A stretch of DNA of 64,000 bases. Source: Rhypophila decipiens (Eukaryota; Ascomycota; Sordariomycetes; Sordariales; Naviculisporaceae). The stretch lies in NCBI GenBank assembly GCA_033297075.1, contig MU858128.1, forward strand, positions 62,001-126,000. Reading direction: 5' to 3'. A program made the position numbers and the translations under genes. Positions 30,549 through 42,041 of this stretch are shown in pieces (within the stretch, counting starts at the first letter, position 1; every line of letters begins with the position of its first letter). The notes beneath the pieces are model-generated. The model saw only the letters and a program-made list of their open reading frames with translations. It was not told the origin of the DNA and ran no database searches.

Positions 30549-33500
30549 AAACTGTCTTTCTTTTGTCTTTTCTGCATCTTCTCTGCATTGGGCAGGCGTT
30601 TCACATTGCTTTTCGATATACCAATTTGCGAGGCATCAATTTGGCGGCCAAAAGTTGTTTTTCATACACAGACTACTAGAAGGAACAGTTACTCAGAAGA
30701 GGGATTGCATTCGCATGCAGCATGGGTTTTTTTTTTGGGATAACACACGCCACTCAGAGCGATTACAATGGGCTTGGATTCTATTTTTCTTATTCTTGAG
30801 ACTTTAGGGTGGTTGTTTCTCGCTCCCTTACGAGGTTGAGTGGGAAGACCAAACCCTCGGAGATATTTTTCTTGGACACACGGATTATTTACGTATCATG
30901 GATACATCATCATTGACTCACCACCGCATTGGCAACTTCCTCTACCTGAAAAGTTTTCCCCGTGGTGGTATCATTCTCTAGCTTGGAACAAGTTCTTCAA
31001 ATATCATCTACAAATTAATCAAAATCATATTGAATACTATACACTGCTCTCGTACTGTGAAAAAATGGTTTGCCCCATTGCTTTTGTCTTGAACATGTGA
31101 TTATCATGAGACCCACTTGCAATGGGGTTTGTGTGTTGTCGCGCTCGGTCGGGATCTCGAACTTTTTTATCGGTGGCTGCAAACGGGTATTTGCTTGCGG
31201 TATGTACGGTACTCGGTCCGGGCCAGCACACCGCACAGTTGGACACAATCCAGTGAATCCACACAAATTCGCTTAAGAACCCCTCAATTGGGTTTGTTGA
31301 GGAAGATCCAGATCCCGATGGGCCATGTTCATGATAGTGGCATCCTTGGCAATCAACGTTCCCGTGTTTTAGAGATGGCGAAGTGAACCCGTGACTCTTG
31401 TGCATTTAATTCAATCTCCGCTATCCGTTTTTGAATTTTTATCTTGATCTGGGGATTATTAATGATGGAGTTTTCGTGCTGGTTCCATCTCCCTATGTAC
31501 AATCTGAAATTCTAAATCCATATCCATCCGGCTTTTAGCGCCGCCGTATCAATCATGATGTTTCGTTCCCGGTCGTTCGGTGTTTTGTTCCGCCCGTATT
31601 CTTTATCACTTTTCGAAGTTACCGAAACTTTAGGATGCCCAAGCTTACAGTACTTTAACGGTGATAAGTTCGCAAACTATAACAAAAAAGTCTCCGAAGC
31701 AAGGCACCGAAACAAACCATTCGGTGAAATGGTACATACGCATTCAATGCTGAGATTGCGAAGGATTTAGACGAGGCTTTCTTTCTCTCACAGGAACCCT
31801 TTTTGTCATAATGCTTTTTTGCGTTGGTGTTTTTTTGGGCGAATGGCTAAGGGGCGTGAGTGGATGATCGGTACCGACCCACCGGTATGATTCACACCTT
31901 TGTTCTTGGCGGGAGCGGTGGGAAGAAAAATACCGAAATGGCCCAGAAGCCGCTCTGATCTGCTTTGGAGACACACCCGTGGTGTGGGATTGTAAAAGTC
32001 TCCTGCCGCCTTGCCCTAGCTGTGCTGTCAACTCAACTGAACCCTGATGATGATATTAGCGACAATTGGTGACGAACGCAGGGCCATCTCAACACAACAG
32101 TTTCCTGAAATCCAACACTGGTGATTTGCTTCATGTTCAGTTAGTTGGCTCGCTGCCTTGAGATGATTCACACTTAAAGTATGCAGAGTACCTAGCGCAT
32201 CCTTGGTTTCAGAGGGCCTTTCTCCCCGCATTGTGGCATAGCTACCTACGGATAGGCCTCCCGCCTTTTCAGCATCATTAACTAACCATACATCGTTGAC
32301 CATGTGGTTTTGTCGACGGACACTTTTCTGGTGCCAATCTCCGCCAGTTTGAGGACGACTCGCTCATAATGGCTCTTTGGGCACTCATTGGACTTGCTTT
32401 ACTGCGGGGATACTGTGCGCTGCCTTTTACACACAATGAGCGGTGGCCTAAATTATACTGCTAGTGGCGGATAGGTATCCGTAGCGTGAACCTAACCTAC
32501 GAGAGTGTCCGGGCGTGTTCAACGGTTTCCTTGGGCTCTATCCCCGGACTTTACTAGGCAGGAATCCCCACAGCAACCACTCGCACAAAACATGACAGTC
32601 ATAATTCAAAATGGCAAGATAAACCCTAATTTGAAGCTTCTTTGCCCCCCAGGTTGTCGTTTGTTCGTTTCAAACTTCTTGCCACGATGCTTTTGCCTCG
32701 CCGAGGCACAAAATCCGGGGTCTGGTGTGGTGGTGGTGAATGGTGCCCGAGTTGCGTACGGCGCAGTTCAGGAACACGAAACGCAGAAAAGGAACCTCCC
32801 CCAGAGGCAGGGCCAGAATAAAAAGCCATACAACTTGAAACGGAAGGAACTGAATTGAAACGAAACATTTTCTTTTGGTTTGTACCCTCTACCTACGTAC
32901 GGGTTTAGGTCTATTTAGACTTTGGTTGAGCCTTGAAACTAATGAATAGAACCAACTCAGACAAGCGGTTCTAAGATGTTATAAACCCAACCAACCAACC
33001 GTTGATTTTGCCAACTTTATGCATATGCACTTACTATATGTAATAAGGTACATACATACACAAGATGAGATATTCTCACCTCAACGTTGGGATTTCTCAG
33101 CCTCATGTTTGGTGATAGGTCGGAAGGCGGTCCAAGTCACAGTTTGCCACGATCCGACGACTCCTGGAGGCCTAAGCTAGGTGGCCTTTGACCTTCTTTT
33201 TCGATAATACATCCTGTCTCGCTGGGATGAAGCTATACATCGGATTTCCAGCCCATAGATGGTACTGGCCTACTTTCCTCCGCCTCCAGCATCTTATCTC
33301 AAGGTCAACCAAGCACATCGCATCTCCTAGCATTGCACCATTGCCACCCAAGATCAGTGAACTACGTAATGACTTCCCAGATAAGCATGTTTCGTTTCAA
33401 AAGATAGCCTTTTCAGTTAAAGATCCGGTGCCGGTCCGGTGCGGTTGCGGCGCGCAAGCCCACACCCCGGATTATCATGAAACTCCCGTCCCTTTTGCCA

Positions 33501-36500
33501 TCCACAGAACCGTGTGAAAAAAATAGCAAGGTTAGAAGCCGTTGAAAGTTTGAAACTTCTACGCCATCCATCTTTGTTCGCCGTGTAGCTACTTCGTTAG
33601 GTACTGCCGCCACCTTGGTACTTGAACTACTCGCCTCCGGATTTTTTTCACTTTGAAAGCTCAAGAAGTTCTAGCCGCAAGTTTATGTTGGAGATTTTCC
33701 AAACTTTGTTTCTATTTTGATATTTTGCCCGCGGGAAGAGCTTGTGGCCCCGGACCTGAGTCCACCGTGATGAGCCTCCCTCCCTTCCTCTCAAAGTCCG
33801 AGATCCTCTCTCTTTATTGGTTCCAGACCGCCCGACTAACCAGCCCGAGTGCCTTGCCCATTCCTTCTTCAGTTCATAATAGTAATTATTAGGGTTTGCG
33901 TCCAGGGTTAAGTAGTCCGAACTGAGCGGTGCTACCAGGACCCAAGGAGATGTATATCCTCCCGCGGGATTCTTGCTGAGGGTTGGAAGGGCGGTCCATC
34001 AGAATGGAAGCTTATTACCGAATCCGGTAATTAGCTCTCCGGACTTAGACGCCGCCCATCTCCAAGCCTCGCAAGTCGTGAAACTTGCAACCAAATATGG
34101 CGGAAATAATGGACCTGGGTTGATAAAACGGGCGCATTTTTAAAGTATCCCATTGCAACTGGTTGGCTTCTAGATCTTCTTCTATTCTACTTATGATACC
34201 ACCATAACACAATGTTGCTTACCGGCGAGACTCAGTCCTCCGCCAGGGGAGCCAATGTGGCGCTGTCGCGGAAGAAGCTTTCATTTCCCCCCTTCCGCCA
34301 TCCAGGAACATGGCGCCCGCCACCCAGTTGCTTAGGGGTTCGCGGTGATGTTCCTGCTGAAGTAGATACTTGCTCAAAGTTTCCGTACAACTTGCAAGGT
34401 TAGCAACGAAGGTTGGTCAGCGGTTTGTATCTGCTTCAGCCGTCTGGGTGTAATTGAGCGATGATCCGTCTTGACATGAAATAAACTGAGGGATGAGATG
34501 TTGGAGAATGTTGCTGTTGGTTTCTTTGTCCCAAGAGTGGCTCAAATGTGTACTACTGGTGTAAGTCAGAGTGAGAGTGAAGGCTGGTCCCAGGGGAAGG
34601 GACCCGAGGCTGTGGTCCTGACACGAGGCCCAACTCATCTCACCTTGGTGAAAAAGAAAATAGGTACGGATACGGATATCCAGATCTGAAACCCTAGCCA
34701 AGATCCTCACCAACGCCTTACAAACGAAACCAACTCTCGTCTGTAACTTGTCTTTGTCATTCATGGTTACTTCATCCATGTTCAAGGTCCTCGGTAGGGA
34801 GGGAGCAATATCTCGACCGATCAATGAAAGAGCAGTGCATGTCCTGCAGTGAGAGAGCCCCCTTTCAGGGTCCTCCACTCTGCCATTCAGCGGTGAGCCT
34901 CGAGCCGCCTTTCTTGTACCTAGTGTAACACCACACCCCTCTCCGCCAGCCCTACGGAGATGCCAAGACATCCATCTCACTGTAATACGGAGTTACAACC
35001 CCAAAGGGCTTCTCCACGATTGCGTGGGGTCTTGTCGTCGTGTACAGTGACGGCAGTGTGTCGTTGATGTTGCTACGCGTCGTGGCTGAGTGCTCGGGTC
35101 CGTTGACATTTAATTTGTGATTCCAACTTGACCGCTTCTGACGAGGATAAACGAAATAAGATTGACACGTTACTTATAGCGTAGAGTACATTGTCCTGAC
35201 CGAATAACTGATGCCTGGGGAGACCGAGGACGATGGGCTCACGAGTTCGGGTCGGCCTCGGTCCTATGGGTGATCTGAGTTCGACTGACGCGACACGGAG
35301 ACGGGGGATAAAATCTCTGCCAGGTACCGGTGGAGTTACCGTAATGGAGTACAATTTTCCGTATTGGAGTGTCTCTCGATGGGTAATTGATATGGAGAAT
35401 GGAGATGCCTTGGGAAGTGGCGGTGTTTTCTCGGCACACTGGAGCGGGTGGGTTTTCCTTTTTTATTCATAATTCCATATCAAGAACATTGCTCCGTCTC
35501 CGTCCAGTGCCTTGTATAATCCCGGTGAAGGTACGAAATTGAATCCATATCACATCGCATCGCAAGGTTGATCTAGTTGTTGTCCTGAATACCAGCGATG
35601 ATACGGAATATGCTTTGCAGCGCTTGCCGGGTCATCACACCGACCCCGACCGAGTCGGCTTAGCAATAAATGTGGGGGCCGGCCGGGGCGGAATTTCTCG
35701 CGCTGTGCCGTACGGTAATTATCTCCCGTGCGGGGCGGGGTCGTTGCCCCGGCAGGGCAAGGCAGTTTTCACTTTGATAGGGCGAAGAAGCTGCAATTTT
35801 GTTATCCTCGTGAGGGATTAGAGATACCGGTAACAGTAAAGTCTCATGGCTTGTTAATATCGAGTCTAGTGTTGGGAGTGTACCTAGTTAGGAAGAACCC
35901 CCACCAAATATCGCTGTACTCGATTTAATGGTTTACCAGGTAACTAGTTTCTTCACCCCAGACTTTTGGGTGATACGAAACAAACAAGTTAACAACCATC
36001 TGGAGCCAACAACGCATCAGTTCATGAGATTCGTCGTCGGCCTGACGGTGTGTTGCTCAGGCACAGTTTGTGGTAGCTAACTCAATGGGGCCTGATCAAA
36101 AGAGTCAGAGCTCAAGTCTTTCCGTACACCTCATCAGGTACCAATTCCAATCTCCCACCATGAATCCATAACTATCCTTTTTCAGCCAGTCCATTATGCC
36201 TTTTCATCGCCTAATCCGGCAGCGAACCCCTCGTTACCCAGGCAGGGAAGTTATATCCGCAGCTGAACTGCAAAGCAGTCCGGACTGGCCAGCAATCCTC
36301 AGGGCTGTTTCAGGAAAGCTGAACACCTGTAACCCGGCCATCTCATTCGTCTGCCCTACGGGGAAAGAACGCCACATTTCAGGGTACTTAACGCATCGGG
36401 TTTGTGTCCGGGAGCGGTTTAGGGGTCCTCTAGCTGCTGACATGATATTGACGTGACAGATGGATGACATGGCAATATCCGGGGTTTCATGGCAGGAACA

Positions 36501-37697
36501 ACGCAGCTAGTATAATCACATTGTGAGCATTGGTAACATGTGTGCTAAGCTATGTAAGCAATGGGGTCGATTGCCAGGCAATCGTTGCATCATTAGGTGA
36601 GCATAAGGGAGGCATCCGAGATAATGGTAGGTACGTAGGACCCCCTTTTTCACCACGCGTGTCGCAATATTTGTTCGTGATTGATCAATAATGACAGAGC
36701 GTCGTGGACAAGTCCCTCGACGCAGGGCTAGCAAGGGAAACAATCTCGGTCTATCGCATCCAAGTCGACGATCTTATCGCAAGATCGGCCTTATGTGGTT
36801 ATCGAAACTCAAGCCTCTAAAAGGAAAGGCGAATATAAAGACAATACCGGACTGAATCCAGCATTTATTTTAAACCAGAACCGTTGTCCTATCCTCGTCC
36901 CATCACAAACCGGTACTTTAATCCGCCGTTAGACCGGACTCTGTTATTGCCTTGGGATGATCTTGAAAATAGACAAGTCTCTTTGATTACCATGGAGATA
37001 ATACCGTAGTGTATTTAGTCCGGCCGTTGCAAACTTCTTAAAAAGAAGAATCCTGAAACATTCCAAGCCCAGTTAACCCGTACTACTCAAGAGATGTTAA
37101 AACACTTCCCGTTCCCGCGCCGCCTCCCGAGAAGCCCTAAATCGGCCGGCGGGCCGCTCAAAACAAGGCCGGCTCAGTCCTCCGTCCGTAAAACCGGCCC
37201 CAAGCTCCCGGCCCCTAACCAAGGCACCGTGGCTCTTTGGATCCAAACGAAACAGCCTGATCTTTGCAACTAGAACTTCATTTTCATGGCCGATGCTTTT
37301 TTTGACACTAGCTAGGTAGTGTTTTGTGTTCTGGCCCATCTGCTTCAGTTAGCTACCTAGGGGCGTGTGAATATCAATACCTCCCGCACGATACATCACC
37401 TCAGGTACCACTCATTACACACAACCCAAGCACGAGACTTGGCACAAGACCCAGACAGAAGTGCATCACGAGATATCTCCTTATATTATACCTTCCCATT
37501 GCTACAGAGATATATATAAGACGTGGGAGGATATTCTTCATGTGATGCCTCCCATGGTTTGAACTTCGAGCACAAGCATAATAGAGCAAAAATACAATCA
37601 CAGAACGCCCCCGTGTTTGCCTTGAGAGTTCTATACAATGAGAGGCAGGCGGGCGACGGATACGCACGGCTCTCTCATATGAGCCCCCGACACCCAG

Positions 37698-37758
<61 letters not shown>

Positions 37759-39914
37759 AAGGCATCCTCCCTCAAGAGCAACATCAAACCTCGTGATAAA
37801 CCTGGTGCCGTGACTGCTACCAAACACCAAGGTGCGGGTAGATTCACGACTGCCGGCCGATGCGGCACCGCCGTGTGTGTAACAATCTCTTATTCCTCGC
37901 CAGTCTAGTGTAGTTCCGCAGTTGGTGAATAATCCAGTTCTAGTGATCAATACCAACTGGGCACTAGGTACTGTAGCTGTAGGCACTTTGCTTTTCTACT
38001 AACGTTGTGTTTCACCAACGCGGTCTGCCAAATGGGGATAGAGATATTACCGCCAGTATCAAAATGTATGGCTTGGAGCTGTGAGTACCTACCTACCTAC
38101 GGGCCGATACACACCCCTTTGCTTTGCAGTGCAGTGGTGATCTCCAAGCCGAAGCAAGTCCTTTGCATATCAGTAATGATGGGTGAGATGGATGTTGAGA
38201 TGCGCATGATCAACATAATGAATCATCGAGACGGCAAGAGACATGTGCATTTCATTTAATCCAACATACATAGCCCTCTCATGGATCACAGACTGTCATC
38301 GGTCAAGATCCGAGAGTCCTATATCCATTTGCGATGCCAAGAGGTGGGTAAAGGGAAGAGCCGTCGTGATCGTGGTGATGGTGTGTCACGAGTAGCCGAG
38401 TTCCGCCGTAACGTGCCCACGGGAGCTTGTCGGTTCTCCGGGGCAGTGAGCGTGGAGGGTAGCTTTACTCCGTAAGGCATCGAGATAAATACGCTGCAGT
38501 GCTCCCAATCACCTCGCAAAGCGGTGAGTGGGATATATGGTAGTGCAGAAAGGCGGAAAATGAACGAGGCTTGGTATTGTGTATAATAGCTCGGTAAGAA
38601 GCGGGACATGATGACTGTACTCTGTTTGGGGTCTTGCTGCAGCATCATAAGGCTGCCGTGATGCAGTGGACATTTGGGACATTTGCGGGTTCGGTAAGAG
38701 AAATGGAGTCGAGTGTTGTTGTGTAAGGCCCCTCCTGAATCGGAGACTTTCGAATGGCCCCTTTTCCGTAGCTATCGCGAAATGTCGGCAGGGAGTGAAG
38801 CTCGGAACGGGTGTGTCAGGAGGGGAGCGTCGGGAAATTTTGGGGTGTCAAAACGCCATTTCTCTCATACATTCTGCATGTTCCAAGTTTTTGAGAGACG
38901 TGGCCGAGTCAGATGACTGATGCTCAAACTTGAGGCATAAAATCATAACTCGCGTTCATGTGGTGTTTTAGTCACTTCCCAGTTCCAAGGATGGATTGCC
39001 GTGGGTGGGTTTCCGAAAAGGGACCTTCTCAGTTGAGCCTTATTCACGTCCAGGTACATCGTGCCGATGTACCTACAGACAAAGATACCGGAAGGAAAGT
39101 TCACGGCGATCGGAACTGGAAGTTGGGGTGTATTCCGTTTCTTCTGATGATGAATCACTTGCCGTATTAGCGATCGGTTGCGGGTGTTTGATTTGTCAAA
39201 GATGGAGTGCTGGATTGATGACTGTCTGATCCATCTATCTCGGAGATATCGTTGATGGGCCTGTCCAAACCCGTTCCCGCACGGGTCTGATGAGATAAGA
39301 TTTGATCCTCGGGATCGTGTAGGACTCCGAGCCATCTCCGCTGATTACTATCCAGACGGATACAAAGAGATCAATACCACCAAAACTCCGAAAAGTTTGC
39401 AGCAGATATCCTCTTGGTGAAAGGGCCAGCTTACCACGGGATGAACTGCATCTCGTTAATGAGTCTTCAAAATAGCTACTCTCGAGCCAATTCGGAGAGG
39501 TTGCCGATGGTGGTAGAAGCATCTTCCTGACGGGGGATTGTCTATCCGGCCTAGTCAAAGTTCCTTTCGCGTCCGTACCTGCAATCGTATACGTAAGATC
39601 GCACGCGTGTGATGAAAACGAAGAACCCGACATGACGGATTCAATGCTGGGTCGGACATAACAGAAGTTCCAACGGGCGGATCATGACAAAGCCGACGAT
39701 TCCGGCCCCACGGAGGTTCATGCTTTCCGTAACTCCGGGACCCCTGCCCCATCTTTTGTGAGCAGAGAGCTTGGGCCACCAGATCACAGGTTGCCAAAAC
39801 ACCGCCAAAAAAGCTATCCACCGACGTCACCGGCCGGATTGAACTCATCGACTCCGTACTGCTAAGCAGTACTCGTCCCAATTCACAGGCAGACCGGCAC
39901 ATTGATACGATACA
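30549..39914. other. Gene-poor interval B (9.4 kb)
   Basis: No gene can be supported on either strand. Open frames are all short and featureless. I see no transposase, reverse-transcriptase or terminal-repeat signal and no strong AT-rich RIP-like block. Contents worth naming are a (GTT)n microsatellite at 37697-37758, scattered TACGGAGTA/TACTCCGTA-type words, TACCTACCTAC tracts (for example near 38086) and a 17-bp interrupted palindrome at 39856-39872 just upstream of IBA57. Confidence 0.5.
37697..37758. repeat. (GTT)n microsatellite, about 20 uninterrupted units
   Basis: 62 bases of pure GTT/AAC trinucleotide repeat in a non-coding stretch. On the minus strand it would read as poly-Gln, Asn or Thr codons, but the surrounding open frame has no other protein-like feature. 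It is likely length-variable between strains. Confidence 0.95.
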
Positions 39915-41375
39915 ATGCAGCCTGCAGTCACAAAGCTCGCCCGGCCGGCCACATCGGTCTTGCGGCTCCAGGCAAGGTCGAGCTCAGGCAAGGCTTTCGT
40001 CTGCAGTGGCTGTCTCCAGTCGCGTCAACACCTTCTCCCCCTATCCCAATCTGGACCTCCTCAACGGCGCGTCCATCCAACCGCAGTATTAGCGACCTCG
40101 AGAATATCAAGGACATTTTACAGCACAAGCACAACAAACACCACGACCCAGCCCCCTTACCATCTCAGACCACCGCCGGCCCTTGTCCGCTCCGGAATCG
40201 CCCCTCTCGAGTCCCGACGTCTCATCTCCGTGTCCGGGCCCGACGCCGCCAAATACCTCCAAGGCGTAATAACAGCAAACATCACCCAACCCGACGGGAC
40301 CCCACGAACCGACCCCTTCTACGCCGCCTTCCTAAGCGCCAAAGGCCGCGTCCTCCACGATGTCTTCATCTACCCCTACGACCTCGACCCCGCCGGCTTG
40401 TTGGGCCCAATAAAAGCAGCCGCCCCCGGCGAGAGCTTCCTAATCGAAGTCGACACCTCCGAGGCGACCAGACTGGTCCAACACATCAAGCGGTACAAGC
40501 TCCGCGCCAAGTTTGACGTGCGCCTCCTCCCCGACTCGGAGGTGCAGGTGTTGCACGCCTGGAGCGACGACGACGAAGCGGCTCTAAAGAGGAAACTAGA
40601 TACATATGACCAAAGTCATCGAGGTGCCATCTGTGTCCTGCATCCAGATCCTCGTGCGCCAGGGCTGGGATACAGGATGATATACCGCCTCACTGCCCTT
40701 ACAGACCCTGCTGCTCTCGAGTTCGCCGACCTCCTCTCGTTATTAGTCCCGGAATCGGCGTATACCCTCCACCGATACCGCCTCGGCATCCCCGAAGGCC
40801 AGCGCGAGATCCTGCGGGACCAGGCGCTTCCGCTGGAGAGCAATATCGATGTCATGGGGGGCATTGATTTCCGCAAGGGATGTTATGTGGGACAGGAGCT
40901 CACTATCCGGACGAAACATCGCGGGGTGGTGAGGAAGAGGATCTTGCCTGTTGTGGTATCTTCTACTACTGAGGACGGCGGCGAGCTATCGTCGTCGGAC
41001 GGTTTTGATTATAGACCGGCTATTACTTCGTCTGGTGGTGATCAGGCGCTGAGTCTTCCGGCTACAGAGGCTCGAATTGGCAGGAGAGAAAAGCCTGATA
41101 GGCGGGTTGGTCAGTTCCTCAGTGGGATTGGGAATGTTGGGCTCGCGCTTTGCAGGCTCGAGGTCATGACTGATTTGCAGGTTCCCGGGGAGACTGCTGC
41201 GGCGGAGTATAACCCTGAGAAGGATGAATTTGTCGTGAGCGCTGGAACTGGTCAAGGTGTAGTTGGAGAGGGTGAGGAAAAGACGGCTGTTGCGCCGGGA
41301 GGAGGGCCGCAGTTGAAAGTCAGGGCTTTTGTGCCTGAGTGGTTGAGGAAGGAGCTTGAGAAGCCGGCGCACTAG
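39915..41375 (+). CDS. iba57: IBA57/CAF17-like mitochondrial Fe-S cluster assembly protein
   Basis: A tetrahydrofolate-binding, GcvT-fold protein that works with ISA1/ISA2 in the mitochondrial matrix to mature [4Fe-4S] proteins such as aconitase and the radical-SAM enzymes. It is an uninterrupted 486-residue frame. The first ~80 residues are a basic, Ser/Thr/Arg-rich presequence. Family blocks are PLESRRLISVSGPDAAKYLQGVIT, AAFLSAKGRVLHDVFIYP and the diagnostic DFRKGCYVGQELTIRTKHRG (the KGCYxGQE signature). A less conserved, Gly/Glu-rich region lies near residues 350-470 before the C-terminal KVRAFVPEWLRKELEK. The length is somewhat above yeast IBA57 (497) or equal to it, so no domain is missing. 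It is convergent with cellobiose dehydrogenase. Confidence 0.93.
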   Translation: MQPAVTKLARPATSVLRLQARSSSGKAFVCSGCLQSRQHLLPLSQSGPPQRRVHPTAVLATSRISRTFYSTSTTNTTTQPPYHLRPPPALVRSGIAPLESRRLISVSGPDAAKYLQGVITANITQPDGTPRTDPFYAAFLSAKGRVLHDVFIYPYDLDPAGLLGPIKAAAPGESFLIEVDTSEATRLVQHIKRYKLRAKFDVRLLPDSEVQVLHAWSDDDEAALKRKLDTYDQSHRGAICVLHPDPRAPGLGYRMIYRLTALTDPAALEFADLLSLLVPESAYTLHRYRLGIPEGQREILRDQALPLESNIDVMGGIDFRKGCYVGQELTIRTKHRGVVRKRILPVVVSSTTEDGGELSSSDGFDYRPAITSSGGDQALSLPATEARIGRREKPDRRVGQFLSGIGNVGLALCRLEVMTDLQVPGETAAAEYNPEKDEFVVSAGTGQGVVGEGEEKTAVAPGGGPQLKVRAFVPEWLRKELEKPAH

Positions 41376-42041
41376 AGCCTAGGCATATGACTCGAGACTT
41401 TTAGTGGCTTTGATTTGGTTGTTGTAGCATGTAAATGTATGAAAAATATGGGTTGTATCCGTATGATAATGTATCTTATGGTCAGGTATGGAATACCTTC
41501 AGTACTACAAAACATGGATGTTCCTTGCCTTGGGTTTGTTAAAGGTCAATGATCATGATAAATGAAGTCGGGCTTGCGGACTTGTAGACTATGATAATAT
41601 TAATGTCTGACTTGGTATTTGCTCTGAAGATCGGACGGTGGGCCATGTTAACAGCAAAAATAAACCCAGTCATTGAACGAACTATCACCACGGCATGTAC
41701 GTCCGTACTTGAAAAGATCAGATGTTGTATCATATTCTGATCTGATTACATTGTCGGGCCTGGATACTTTATTTACCCTGCCGTACCAGGCTCTGTTATG
41801 GCCAAGCTCGATCAGGCATACAGTCGGTCGACGATAGCATGTGAGGACTGAATCAATCAAGCAAAGAACGATGTGTAACACATTTTGTTCATTTATACGG
41901 ATGGCCTTTGTTTGTTTATAGCTACGACCGAAAATATATACAACTGAATATAAAAGAATAGCTCATCTCCATCCACTTGCTTCCATACAAAGAAGAAAAA
42001 CTCAGCCACCTCCCAGTTCCAAGAGGAAGAAGGTGCGTGCT
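41376..42041. other. Convergent 3' flanks of IBA57 and cellobiose dehydrogenase
   Basis: 666 bp between convergent stop codons, AT-rich, with no gene seen. Confidence 0.5.

Noticed and set aside
37401..37868. 155-codon minus-strand frame with a long Gln run
   Set aside because: The Gln run is just the (GTT)n microsatellite read on the other strand; flanking residues show nothing protein-like.
22126..39914. Degenerate transposon or RIP-mutated repeat as the cause of the gene-poor intervals
   Set aside because: No transposase or reverse-transcriptase fragments, terminal repeats or strong AT bias were recognised by eye; a repeat-library search would be needed to settle it.
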